Below, piece after piece: positions 1-9,461 of a DNA stretch of 15,122 nt. Positions within the stretch are counted from its first letter, which is position 1. Each line of letters starts with the position of its first letter. Both the position numbers and the translations under genes were made by a program. The DNA is from Neolecta irregularis DAH-3 (Eukaryota; Ascomycota; Neolectomycetes; Neolectales; Neolectaceae). Under the pieces are notes generated by a model, which saw nothing but the letters and a program-made list of their open reading frames with translations, did not search any database and was not told where the DNA came from. Location of the stretch: contig LXFE01000597.1 in the NCBI GenBank assembly GCA_001929475.1, positions 1-15,122 on the forward strand, written 5' to 3'.

Positions 1-98
1 AGCAAGTAAATTAACAAGTAAGCAAGACTTGATATCCAAAATGAGCAAGTAAGCAAGTCCAAAGGCCAGACTTGGACTTACTTGATAGCAAGTCTGAT
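1..98. repeat. CAAG-rich palindromic repeat, left copy
   Basis: The stretch is built from repeated CAAGTAAG and CAAGTCC words followed by their reverse complements (GGACTTACTTG near 75-85), so it can fold on itself. The 14-mer at 54-67 (CAAGTCCAAAGGCC) recurs in inverted orientation at 15077-15090, and the 12-mer at 87-98 (AGCAAGTCTGAT) recurs inverted at 15011-15022. It is therefore a dispersed family with a copy at each end of the window. The window edge truncates the left side. No coding sequence is visible in it. A non-autonomous foldback or MITE-like element is an inference. Confidence 0.7.
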
Positions 99-748
99 TC
101 TAATTAAAGAAATCCTCAAATATTTATTTTCAATCACTTCATAGAACATGTATTGTATGTCAATAAAGCTATGTAACCTCATGATTTATGGGGCTGTTGG
201 CATTTTCTCCATCTTTGTGCGTAGTTCATTTGGTAAGCCGATTCGACCGAATTTCTTTTTGGGCCTTCACAACATACTCTAAACAAATTAAACCTTGGAA
301 ACTAGTTCCCTGAGTTTCAAGCTTTATGACAGATTCGATCTCAGCGGCAAAAGTGGTGAGATTCTTACAAAGCAGCAAAAGATTGAGCAACTTGTCTTCA
401 TCTATCTAGGACTCGGCGTGGATTCGAGCATATATTCTCTGAGCATGACTCCTACTTCGTAAAATAGAAGGAATTCAATCCAAATCAGGTGTTTCAGGCC
501 TTTATACTGGTTGCTGAGAGTCCGGCATCTTGATTTGGCGGATGGCTGCAATAGCCACGAATAACAGGGCCTAGACTTGCAGGCCGAGGGATCATCCTGG
601 AATTATTCACACCAGGACACTAAGAGTCGCTTCTCGCTAGTAAGAATGCCAGCAAGCATAAGATAAAAATTCTAAGAATGTCCTGCAAACAGATAAGGTG
701 GAAAAAGACACATCCCTACTCTCAGAGAAAATTCCAGACCCAAGCAAC
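99..748. other. Intergenic, no gene seen
   Basis: There is no reading frame of useful length or recognisable protein motif on either strand. The DNA is AT-rich with scattered stops in all frames. It presumably carries the promoter of the F-box gene that follows, but I see no site I can name. Confidence 0.5.
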
Positions 749-867
749 ATGCCACTTCAAACCAGGGGCAAAGACATCGGTGATGGACGAGTCCACCGCG
801 TGACTATAGTTTCAAAAGCGTATTGGCTCAGGAGATACCATACCAAAATCACCTAGCATCTTCCTAG

Positions 868-1869
868 ATGAGAATATCCGATCAGACATCACCATTAATA
901 CACGAAGAGAGCCTCTGCAATACTCTTCGTTTTATGGCCGAAGAGATCTTGAATGCTGCATTGTTGCCCTCCATTTTACCACACCTTTCACTGCCATCGC
1001 TATTGGCTATATCATCGACGAATCGAATGTTGAGATATTATGTTTGGGAAATGTATCTTCCCGAGGAAATCGATTTCAGTAGTCTCCCACCGATTACGCG
1101 CTCCAAGTTCAACAATTGCCAATTAATGGAAATCCTGAGTCTGCCTACTATGGGGAAGCTTCTGCAGAGAACCAAAAATATCAATTTATCATGTACTTTG
1201 ATCACCGCCAATCGATTCGAAAATATTCTCATGTCCCTACGCAAACTGCAGAGTCTAACGTTATTTCGGTGCCCTTCGTTGACGGAAAAGACGTTTTTAT
1301 TAGCTCTCCGGAAAATACCAAGACGGAAATTAGACATTAGGTTTGGTTGGGATTCTGGGTATTCAACAGTGACAACTTTCATCAGAACCCCGAAGGGAAT
1401 CTGGGTAGATCGATATCCATGTCCATCAGGGGTTCACGGCCTCCCATACGATCCCACAGCAGAAGAGGAATGTTGTGAGTGTCGATTCTTGAGAAGTCGA
1501 GCTTGTAAAGAATGCATCAATGAACTGAGTAGTTGGAGCACCCAAGCTCCAAGTTGCGACATCTGTATTCGGCCAACATGCGATCGACATCTCTGTGAAA
1601 CGAGTACTCAGTATGCTGCCAGTACAATATTTATGGATCGAGGTTTTGTCTGCGTTGAGTGTAATGTTAGTACACCCTGCACGATCTGCGTTGAAGGGAA
1701 AGTTCGGAGTGGAGCTGGATGTTTCTGGTGTCGAGCAGAAGTTTGTGAAGCTTGCTGGGAAGCAGAGATGAAACTGAAGGGGATGTATTATTTTTGTCGA
1801 AAATGTCGAGTTGTATCAAATGTCTGGAATGCAGGCTCGTTACATGGATCAGATTTCATCTTTTTTTAG
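868..1869 (+). CDS. F-box-like protein with cysteine-rich C-terminus
   Basis: Uninterrupted 333-residue frame. Residues about 23-60 look like a degenerate F-box: a leucine-rich helix with LPSILPHLSLPSLLAIS, then a tract resembling the usual link to a leucine-rich repeat. Residues about 105-155 (SLRKLQSLTLFRCPSLTEKT) read like one or two leucine-rich repeats. From about residue 200 the protein is cysteine-rich, with repeated CxxC pairs (CCECR, CKEC, CDIC, CVEC, CTIC, CFWC, CEAC, CRKC) that could bind zinc. By family logic it would be a substrate adaptor for an SCF ubiquitin ligase; this is inferred. The ATG directly follows TTCCTAG, which could be a splice acceptor. A separate ATG at 749 opens a 35-codon frame, so a 5' exon is possible. 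It converges on ALG5 with 156 bp between stops. Confidence 0.75.
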   Translation: MRISDQTSPLIHEESLCNTLRFMAEEILNAALLPSILPHLSLPSLLAISSTNRMLRYYVWEMYLPEEIDFSSLPPITRSKFNNCQLMEILSLPTMGKLLQRTKNINLSCTLITANRFENILMSLRKLQSLTLFRCPSLTEKTFLLALRKIPRRKLDIRFGWDSGYSTVTTFIRTPKGIWVDRYPCPSGVHGLPYDPTAEEECCECRFLRSRACKECINELSSWSTQAPSCDICIRPTCDRHLCETSTQYAASTIFMDRGFVCVECNVSTPCTICVEGKVRSGAGCFWCRAEVCEACWEAEMKLKGMYYFCRKCRVVSNVWNAGSLHGSDFIFF

Positions 1870-2025
1870 GTGATATTTCTTTCAGAGATTTCTCATGTAT
1901 ACCGGCTGGAAATTTGGTATGGTATTAAGTCTCATCTAGTTTTGGAAGGTAGAGCATCTTAAAGCTTGCCTTCATGCCAATGACTTAAATCTTAAAAGTA
2001 TAATTATAAAAAGAAACTTCAACAT

Positions 2026-3007
2026 TTAAAGAGTTTTCTGTTGAACCTTCCAGATACCCAGAGTATATGCAATACGAATGCAAATCAAATCCATTCCCAT
2101 AACTGCGCTGTCCCTTGCAACATTCAGCCTCGAGCCTTGGACTTCCTTCCAGCTAATCGGGACCTCTTGAACCGGTATACCCATCATCTCAGCCAACAGT
2201 AAAATTTCGACATCGAAAACCCAACCTTCAACATGCATGTTGGGAAATAATTGTTCGGCTGCTGCCCGCGTAAATAACTTGAAACCGCATTGCGTATCTT
2301 TAATATTTTTAATACCGATGAGCCGCACAAACGAGTGGAATGAATACATTAAAAGATTGCGAATAAAACTTCTCTAGCGACCTTATCAAATTGTAACCGA
2401 ACGCGCATACCTTTACGACGGAATCAGTATTGACCATATGAGCTCGACTTCCAATGGCGATTCCATTCTCATTGATTCGTTCGAGTAATTTCTCCAAGTC
2501 ATCGAATCTACTCGCGCCATCCGCATCTGCGAAAAGGATATACTGCCCCCTCGAGTGTTCAATCCCGTGCCTCACACATCCTCCTTTCCCGCGATTATTC
2601 ACTAGTTTAATAACACGTATATTTTCGCTCGAAAGACTTACTGCTGTGGAAAAAGTATCGTCTGTAGACCCATCGTCGACGATTAGTATTTCCCAGCTTC
2701 TAGGATACGTTGACAGGAAATTGAGAGTCTCTTTCAACATGAGAGGAAGTCTATTTCGTTCGTTATATGCTGGGATTACCACTGATAGGTGTACTTCCGC
2801 CGGCGAAGAGATTTCTGGTAATTCCATAGGTTCTTTTAAATTTATAGAATGATACTGACATTCTGAAGGGAGTAAGGCTTGTGGTCTGTAGGTGATTAAT
2901 AGGAAAACAAGAAATGACTGGATGCGTAAGACAGTCAACCAAAGAAGATATACGCATAGTAGAAGAGCACAGAAAGCCAAAATGAAGAAGAGACTCCAGA
3001 TAATCAT
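2026..3007 (-). CDS. ALG5: Dolichyl-phosphate beta-glucosyltransferase (ALG5)
   Basis: Transfers glucose from UDP-glucose to dolichyl phosphate at the ER membrane, making the Glc donor for lipid-linked oligosaccharide. Exons 3007-2411 and 2373-2026; the 37-nt intron (2374-2410, GTATGC...CTAG) restores VVK-RSFIRN exactly as in the family. The product is 314 residues (yeast Alg5 is about 334). A hydrophobic anchor spans residues 2-40. The GT-A family 2 core follows: VVIPAYNE (77-84), DDGST (111-115), NNRGKGG (137-143), the metal-binding DAD (161-163), GSRAHMVNT (186-194) and DTQCGFKLF (225-233), with a WxFDVE motif after it. All expected motifs are present. The start at 3007 is the first ATG before the anchor, with a purine at -3. 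A further in-frame 36-nt GT-AG segment inside the anchor (2911-2946) could be spliced, so the N-terminal length is slightly uncertain. Confidence 0.95.
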
Positions 3008-3557
3008 TGCCCTCTGTATTGCAGCGGAGTTGGTTTATGGAGGTGTGTGGCTGCAAGAAACAAGGGGTGTGGTTGCTGGAAATCTGACATCGACAGTCGA
3101 TCTCTGACTTTGCGACTTATGTAATCCGCTTGCCCATCTACTCGGGATATAAACACAATTAAACCATTTTAAACGCCATTAAGTGAAATGAATGATGATA
3201 CACAGATAGTACACTAACTGACCTTGATACGGTCTTTGTGACACTGTAGCACGAAAATGATATTATAATCTTTTGGAGGGTATTTTAAGGGGTCTCTTGT
3301 TTGGCTTTTCCTTTGGTCAAAGTCTAGGTTTCTATAACCGATGTGGCTATTCCTGTTCCTATAAGTAGACCTGTAGGTGCTTGCTTGTAGGACCGGTGAA
3401 TAATGTTCTTTTCATTCAGCAAAGGAATCTAACCATCGTTTTTTTCTCATTTTATACAAGTCATCTAAGTCTGTAAAGCTCTACAATTGCAGCCTGCGTG
3501 TTACAGGCCATTCTCACCCGATAATAAGGGAGATTCTAGTCGTTCAAATGTAATATG
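3008..3557. other. Intergenic, upstream of ALG5
   Basis: No frame with recognisable protein sequence on either strand. The right part is T-rich (for example around 3420-3450) and runs into the inverted repeat that begins at 3558. The ALG5 promoter must lie at its left end, because ALG5 is transcribed leftward from 3007, but no individual site can be named. Confidence 0.5.
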
Positions 3558-3788
3558 TGTTCTGTCCCACCTGTGGAATCGTCCAACCTCACCACCAAAT
3601 CTGTGACCGTCCTACCTGCAGAATCCCAAGCCTTTGATATTAAGTACCCATTTATAATGACCCACCTGTGGAATCGTCCAGCCTCACCACCAAACTTAAT
3701 ATCAAAGGGTGAGGTTGGTGGATTCTGCAGGTAGAACGGTCATAGATTTGGTGGTGAGGTTGGGCGATTCCACAGGTGGGACAGAACA
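3558..3788. repeat. Nested inverted repeat (231 bp)
   Basis: Outer arms 3558-3626 and 3720-3788 are reverse complements over 69 nt with three mismatches. Inside, an exact 14-nt inverted pair (CCTTTGATATTAAG at 3631-3644, CTTAATATCAAAGG at 3695-3708) makes a second stem. A 34-nt unit occurs at 3566-3599 and directly at 3661-3694 (one mismatch), and a third time inverted at 3747-3780. A transcript would fold into a long hairpin with an alternative inner fold. There is no transposase or recognisable coding sequence. A MITE or foldback element is likely; the 60-codon frame starting at 3709 is a by-product of the repeat. Confidence 0.85.
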
Positions 3789-3914
3789 TAAGGTAATAAA
3801 TACTTCCAGGTTTCCATTTAAGTCAGGACATGTAGCCCCATCTTTCTTCACAACCGATTTTTCAATTATTATTCATTATGAGGTAATATGAAATTATCCG
3901 TAGTAATACACTAA

Positions 3915-4133
3915 ATCCTTGATACACATAGTAATGGCAGGATCGAGAACAAAAGTCTGAGAAGATTTAAGAAAGATCTGGTAAGTAAGCACTGTCTCAA
4001 CCTCCTGGACAGCAAGAAAGTGACTATTATTATTGAAAAAGACCTGAAATATTGTCAGCATTACCTCCAGAATAATAATGAGAATAAAAAGTACAATGTA
4101 TCAGATATCTCTCTATTCTCATTTAACATGTAG
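3915..4133 (+). other. Open frame without ATG, possible degraded coding remnant
   Basis: A frame open for 72 codons from a TAA to the TAG at 4131-4133, with no ATG until its last codon. The translation is rich in Lys, Asn, Leu and Ile (for example RIENKSLRRFKKDL). It contains a GTAAGT word near 3980 that would be a strong splice donor. I do not recognise a family. It may be a chance open frame in AT-rich DNA or a relic of a mobile element next to the inverted repeat. Confidence 0.15.
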
Positions 4134-4182
4134 TTTCAACGAGCTGGGTTATAAAATTCGAGCCTAAGTGCTCTTGATCATC

Positions 4183-4543
4183 ATGACCGAAGGGAGATTG
4201 GAAATAACTGACGTACCTGTGGAGCTATGTGGTTGATGTAATCAAAGAATGGCTGGACATGCTCGATATGACGTCTTCCTAGGGGTCGGGTGAGTCGGTC
4301 TAAGACGATCCTCCATAAATCTTTGAGACAAAGCGGCGCTAAAACACAAGAAAAGACAATCTAGTCCAGTCAGAGAGGCGTGATGAGAGGAGCCGCTGGA
4401 AATATTATCGCGTGATTGGAGGACCAGTATTTGTAAGTGGGAAGAAAGTTTTTCTGCAACAAGACCACACATGGCCTGTTCCGATCTGTTCCGCACAGAA
4501 CCTCCGGTTGTTTCCGTCTCCATATAACTCGCCTAACCTACAG
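4183..4543 (+). other. Unresolved region upstream of the SUZ gene
   Basis: Several short open stretches occur here. An ATG at 4183 gives MTEGRLEITDVPVELCG then a stop. An ATG near 4250 gives MAGHARYDVFLGVG and runs into a perfect GTGAGT donor. A frame open from about 4345 to 4543 is in phase with the SUZ start codon. A very good 3' splice site (CTAAC branch word plus CTACAG) ends exactly at 4543, just before that ATG, which suggests a 5' exon or a 5'-UTR intron for the SUZ gene. I could not build a unique spliced model. An antisense frame of 93 codons (4242-4523) is the competing reading. Confidence 0.25.
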
Positions 4544-4983
4544 ATGACAGATGAGTGGCAGGATGACTGGATCTTAAAGTCGGTATGAGCGCCAAGTCTT
4601 GAGTTATTAAATTACAGGAAGAAAAGTCTACCGCCGAAGAAATCTGGAAGGAAGCGTATCAACCTAGCGAAGCAGCTTTGATTAATAATAGTAATAGATC
4701 AACCCCACAAATTACCATAAACAGCGACAAAACTACATATAGGCCAAAACTTCAGATACTTAAACGAACGACCTCAGAAGTAAAGGAGGAAATCGTCACA
4801 TGCTCGAGAGAAGTAGTAAGCAACGAAGAGCAGATAGATAAAGAGACGCGCTATCAGGAAGCGCGACAGAAGATTTTTGGTGGGGAGCCAGGTAAAGCCA
4901 AAGGTGTAGGACGACAGCCGAAGGGGCCAGGCAGAGGGGATGGGTTCTCGAGAGGGGGTGTGAAGGGAAAGTCTTCTTGCTAG
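4544..4983 (+). CDS. Small SUZ-domain protein
   Basis: Exons 4544-4582 and 4618-4983, joined across a 35-nt intron (GTATGAGC...TTACAG), give 134 residues. The N-terminus (MTDEWQDDWILKS) carries the acidic, tryptophan-containing start seen in fungal SUZ proteins, followed by EEIWKEAYQ. The SUZ domain spans about residues 50-102: YRPKLQILKR (54-63), a charged linker and RYQEARQKIFG (91-101). The tail from 102 is rich in Gly, Lys and Arg (GxGRxxKGPGRGDGFSRGG), typical of RNA-contacting RGG-like ends. The SUZ domain is a conserved RNA-binding module in eukaryotic mRNA-associated proteins, so a role on mRNA is likely, but the exact partner is unknown. The ATG sits right after a strong acceptor-like CTACAG, so an upstream exon cannot be excluded. 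Confidence 0.8.
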
Positions 4984-5310
4984 AAAGTCCTTTTTCTGAC
5001 TGTCTCTTTCGGCTTAAGGTTGGTAGTCTGGGTATGTTAACATGAGAAGTGTTGTACTGTTTTGCTACCCTTAGAATTACTGGGACCTAGAGTTCTGAGT
5101 GATAAGGCAGGGTCCTTTGTTCTTGAACAACATGATCGCAAGTAAGTATCACCGATACCGGTTGAAAACTCATATTTGATGCGCGCTTCATATGAAATGT
5201 ATCATGTTGGGTCATGCCAAATTATATCTAAATATCATACTCATACCTGGAAAGGCACACTGTACAGCCTGGGTGATACCAGAGACTAACAAGTTTCTAT
5301 ACGACTGCAT
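4984..5310. other. Intergenic between the SUZ gene and TRM13
   Basis: Nothing recognisable on either strand. It holds the 3' end of the SUZ transcript and, presumably, the TRM13 promoter. Confidence 0.5.
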
Positions 5311-5315
5311 ATGTC

Positions 5316-5390
5316 ATGCTGACTAATCTCCACATTTGTCACCTCCATCGCTACAACAATCTTCGAAGCAACACGCGGGATACAAAATGA
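5316..5390 (+). promoter_or_regulatory. Upstream ORF overlapping the TRM13 start
   Basis: An ATG at 5316 opens a 24-codon frame whose TGA (5388-5390) overlaps the TRM13 start codon as ATGA. If the transcript begins upstream of 5316, this uORF would terminate exactly at the main start, an arrangement that can permit reinitiation. Another ATG at 5311 gives only two codons. No transcript data are available here. Confidence 0.3.
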
Positions 5391-6613
5391 CCATGGTACA
5401 ATGTCAGTTCTTCGTTGCTGTGAAGAATCGACTATGCCGGATGCAACCTAGAACTCTGGAAGAAAGATATTGTCCGACTCATGCTCCAGTATCGTGTTTT
5501 AAAGAATTTTACCAAATTTATAATCTACTTAGAGACCCGAAGAACGGATGCCATGCACATTTGACCCCTCTCATATGGTACTAAAGAAGAATTTTGAAAA
5601 ACACCTTGCAAAGTGTAATCAGAAACCCATCGAGGATCACGACCAACCGGTCTACTTTAGGCGCGACCTCAATACAACTATGTCCACAGACAAACCTCGC
5701 ATATCTTTAACAAACGAAGAAATTTACTTTTGGAAATCTCGAATAGAGGGAATTTTCGCATCTCTTCCAGAGATTTCTACTGAAATTCTTTCTCATCCAC
5801 TAGTGTCAATGTGAGACTGAAAGCATAGCTTTATGATAATTATCCAGAACGGCAAATGTCAAGCATACATCTCAGCATTCATCCTTACTTGCCCACTTAG
5901 CTCAGAACTGCCTTGTAGATCCAAATAATCTATTTATTGAGTTTGGCGCTGGAAGGGGAGAACTTTCGCGTCAACTTAACAGAACATTACCTCTCCCATC
6001 ACAGTTCTTGGCAATCGACAAGAAGCGACCGCGACTGAGTCAAGTCAATCTGATTGTAAATGATTCGCCAAACTCACGGTCTCAAAAGATCAAAATTGAC
6101 ATTAAAGATCTTGACTTACGGAAAGCTATAGACCAAATATTCCCAGAAGAACGTCGCGGCATTGTGGTTTATTCGAAACATTTATGTGGTCAAGCCACTG
6201 ATTTGACAATAAATTGTCTGATTAACGCGGAGATAGCGTCGCGTTTAAAGGGAATTGTAATTGCATTCTGTTGTCACCAATGCTGTTCATTTGCTGCTTA
6301 CCCCAGATTATCGAAGCAATGGCTTCAGGGATATGACATTTATGATAGAGAGTTTAATATTCTTTCTCAACTCTCTTCTTGGTGTGTTGATGGTCTGAGA
6401 ATAACTGGTTCCGCGGGGTATTTAGGGGGCCATTCCTCTGGTCTGGTGCCTACCGAACGTGAAATGATCGGAAGAAAAGCCAAGAGAATACTCGATTATG
6501 GGAGACTAGAGGCACTAAATGATTTAAATATGGAGGGCCGCCTTGTTCAGTATGTGGATAAAGAGAAAAGTCTAGAAAATGTGGTAGTGATAGCAGTGAA
6601 GAGAAAAACATGA
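5387..6613 (+). CDS. TRM13: tRNA:m4X modification enzyme TRM13 (2'-O-methyltransferase)
   Basis: Trm13 methylates the ribose 2'-O of position 4 in the acceptor stem of certain tRNAs (Gly, His, Pro in yeast) using S-adenosylmethionine. Exons 5387-5488, 5533-5810 and 5848-6613 (introns 44 and 37 nt) give 381 residues. An N-terminal CCCH finger uses C6, C17, C29 and H32. A U11-48K-type CHHC finger uses C42, H48, H58 and C62. The junction HAP-RPEERMPCTFDP restores this finger. The methyltransferase part starts with KHTSQHSSLLAHL and the SAM-binding FIEFGAGRGEL (156-166). It continues with the family signatures SKHLCG (236-241) and FCCHQCC (267-273), and ends with the conserved SLENVVVIAVK. All domains are present in order. 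It converges on the RING gene with 194 bp between stops. Confidence 0.95.
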
Positions 6614-6807
6614 ATAAAGCCTGTTATTCAGGATCTGCAAGTGCAAATTAGATGTCTGGTATTTCATTTACATCTATAACCCTTAAAATGAACAGAAACC
6701 CAAAGCGTATACAACTAGATAAGACCAAGACCAATGCTTGTGAATTGAGCTAAACAATTAAATATTTAGGGACAAACACGTATAAGGAACTGCAAGTGGA
6801 TCATGCA

Positions 6808-7934
6808 TTAAACACGATAGATTTTCCATATATCTTGCAAAGTCTCTCCACAGCTGGGACAATCCTTAAGTAGTCCAGCACACGCGAAACAGACAATGAT
6901 ATGATGACATGGTATACAAAGAGCGTTTTTCTCGTTTTTGGAACACATTTTGCACCATTTCAAATGCATCGATTCCCTCGCGATTTCGGCGGCTTTATCA
7001 CGTCGCTCTTTGATACTTACTAATGCTTGGTTTTCGTAGTGGAGACGAGTATGAGTTTCGATTATTTCTTGCAAGAGGGTTTTAACTCTCAGGTTCTGGT
7101 TATGAAAATCACCTAGTATGACCTCTTGTTCTGCAACAGATGAACCAGGAAGAGCAACACGATAGGTTGAGAAAGATTCGTAGAAAGCATTGTCAATAAT
7201 CGATTGGGCAAAGAAGGGCGACATTTCTGGGTAGACTTCTTCCAGGCATTTGTTCTTGAATCTCTGATTCCAAGATAGCTCGGCCCTTGCATGGTTATCT
7301 GTGGTTTTGGTAGCGCGGAAACCGTGCATTCTCCAATTGCTAGGAATTTCCTTTCGAAACCGCCCAAATAACACTCTATAATTGCAACTTTGAACGCTTG
7401 GATTTCGCATATGTCCTGTCGGGCAGACAATCGTCCAAGCGTCGACCAGATCAGACCATTGATACTTGACCAATCGTCCGCATTGACACAATGGATGATT
7501 ATTGAACATACATTTCGGTATCCTATTGATCGTCTTAATGGAATACTGAGTCGCTATGGTGAACGACATCTCAGGACAGATCGTGGCTGCTTCGCGAATC
7601 ATGCTGATTAAAGCTTTTAATAGATTTCCACCCAAACATGAGATTCGCTCCCAAATTTCAGTGTGCATATGGAACCCGCAGATGAAGTTAACCGAATGTC
7701 TAGACCTTGATGTTATAAATCTTTCTTCTCGAAGGGAAAACCCCACCTTTTCGTTGTTGGTATGAGGAGAGAACCGCAACCATACATAGAGCCTAGAGTT
7801 GACATATATTCTGTTGCATAATATCCACAAAAACATAACGGGCGCTTAGGAAGTGGCGCGAGGGGAAGTCTAAAGGGATGATTCTTGTTTCGCTCAAAAA
7901 AAGATCGATCAAATTGGTGAGAAGCCATAACCAT
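6808..7934 (-). CDS. IAP-type RING protein with two GRF-like zinc modules
   Basis: Exons 7934-7747 and 7699-6808, joined over a predicted 47-nt intron (GTGGGG...TCTAG with a TATAAC branch word), give 359 residues. Module 1 has C34, C36, C53 and C70 followed by GFHMHTEIW. Module 2 has C134, C136, C155 and C168. Both start with PLCxCG like a GRF zinc finger. The C-terminal RING has C312, C315, C327, H329, C333, C336, C343 and C346 (PCHHIIVCFAC...CPSC), the spacing of the RING in IAP proteins. A helical, charged tract (about 250-305) lies between. Probable role: E3 ubiquitin ligase; substrate unknown. The first GRF-like module depends on the intron choice: a GTATGG donor at 7785 would delete C53. 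The start could be M1 or M3, and the frame stays open further upstream without another ATG. Confidence 0.75.
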
Positions 7935-8520
7935 GTATTCCAGATTTCTGGAAGATTCGATCAATGGAATACAGGGAGGTGGGCATAATGAGACGAAATG
8001 ATTATTGGTGTAGTGGTGAAAGACTTGGAATGTACAAGGAATATCCACCCATGTTATTAATAGAACTCTCCCAAGCTGAATACTCCATATTCACGATATT
8101 TTTAACGATCATGTAGGTAATGGATAAGGCTTATCGCTGAATTTTTTATCATGTAGAAATAGAGTATGAACGTGTTCGAAAGTCCACAGATCAAGGCTTG
8201 CCGACTGATGGAATTGAGCAAAGGCAATTCTAAGAAAAGAGACCAGTAGTGGCAAGCTGCAATTCAGATAAGAAATTATACCTGTTATAGATTCGCTCAG
8301 TTGAAGACAGCGCAGTTGTTTGACATATAGATAACGTTGCAATCATCTGAACGTACAATTATAAATATTTTCCTGTCATTCCTTCCTCGTGCTCAACGCC
8401 CGCGATATTGTCTCATGCGCTCGAGAGTGTCGATTCCGTAGTTATGTAGGTTACTGTATATTCTCCATTAGGATGAGGACGTCAAGATAACAGACCTTGG
8501 TAAATCGATATCTTGTTTGT
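7935..8520. other. Intergenic, no convincing gene
   Basis: Only short frames occur, including a 77-codon antisense frame at 8109-8342 whose translation has no recognisable motif. It must include the promoter of the RING gene at its left end. The pyrimidine-rich stretch around 8375-8400 is unremarkable. Confidence 0.4.
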
Positions 8521-9344
8521 ATGCCTTCTCGCATTCATGAGACTGAATCAAGGCTCATCGACCCGATCATCAAAACCAATGGAAGAAATTGTACGTCCGT
8601 TTACCCACATCATCATAACGGGTAAAGCGTTCTATTGGAGAACTTCAGAATGGTCAGCCTTCGAGATTGAGGTGCTTATTACTTCTGATTTTGGGAGCTG
8701 ATTTCAGCACTCGCATCACATTGTGACTAAGTACAATCTAATTGCTCTGTGGTTGAACACCCACAATACAACACCTTCGAAAGAAAAAGAATTTGGCACG
8801 AGTTCATGCCCTTATTCTGAGAGTAAGGATATGAAACGACAGTCTGGTCTCCTCTTGCATCAGATATTTGTATCTAGGGCACCTCTGTGAAATTAATTAC
8901 TTAGGTATGTTTTCTGGACAATATAATGATGATGATCTCGATGGCTCACGATTTTCGACGTCCTTACGGTTGATTCATCTAATCAGACAGCTGAAGAAAA
9001 CATGAGATTGAACCAGCACTCCGCAGTATCAACGAAAGACTGCAATCGCCAGAAGTAAAGCCTCGAATTCAAAAAGCGTCGGAACTTGGTTTGCTCGCTA
9101 AAGAACTTGTTACTTAACTGATCCACCACCGCGCTAAGTCTTGCATAGTGTCTTGTCAATAAGAACGTCAGCACAGCATTAACTCGCGCGAGTAAAACGG
9201 AGCAAATCAAAGACAATTTTGAGACGATCAAGGCATTTCGAAGAATCAGAATAAGATGATAATATTCAGGTCTACAAAAGATTGGTGAGTAAGATACTTG
9301 AGAACGAACCCGCGGAGAAAGAGCTATTCGGTCGATGGGCATGA
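8521..9344 (+). CDS. Possible seven-exon gene of unknown function
   Basis: Tentative exons 8521-8590, 8628-8671, 8708-8822, 8878-8959, 8997-9108, 9164-9232 and 9270-9344 stay in frame from ATG to TGA and give 188 residues. Introns are 37, 36, 55, 37, 55 and 37 nt; the last would be GC-AG (AAG|GCATTT...TTCAG). The last three exons are the most protein-like: HEIEPALRSINERL, KPRIQKASELGLLAKEL, ALTRASKTEQIKDNFETIK and VYKRLVSKILENEPAEKEL read as charged amphipathic helices. An alternative start at 8907 (MFSGQYNDDDLDG) would give 102 residues. No homologue is recognised. Because such short introns give much freedom, the model may be overfitted, and the 5' exons are weaker than the 3' ones. A single-exon antisense frame (8983-9342, 119 codons) competes. 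Confidence 0.3.
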
Positions 9345-9461
9345 TAAACCTCTTCGAAGGAGGATCTTTAGGACATTGAGCTTAATAGGCAATGAAGTCA
9401 AAGGAATCAACTCATCGATATAGATATTGCATTGAACTTTGAAGTGGTCTTGCAGATGATA

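Noticed and set aside
1-98. Telomere or CRISPR array
   Set aside because: The CAAG words are irregular and palindromic, without constant spacers or a telomeric unit.
2454-2852. 132-codon plus-strand frame
   Set aside because: Antisense to ALG5 exon 1, which has all glycosyltransferase motifs.
3709-3891. 60-codon frame
   Set aside because: Begins inside the inverted repeat and has no ATG-based or family support.
8109-8342. 77-codon minus-strand frame
   Set aside because: No motif and no plausible splice partners; probably chance.
8983-9342. 119-codon minus-strand frame with an ATG
   Set aside because: Hydrophobic, motif-free translation; the opposite strand yields more protein-like segments. 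Not fully excluded.
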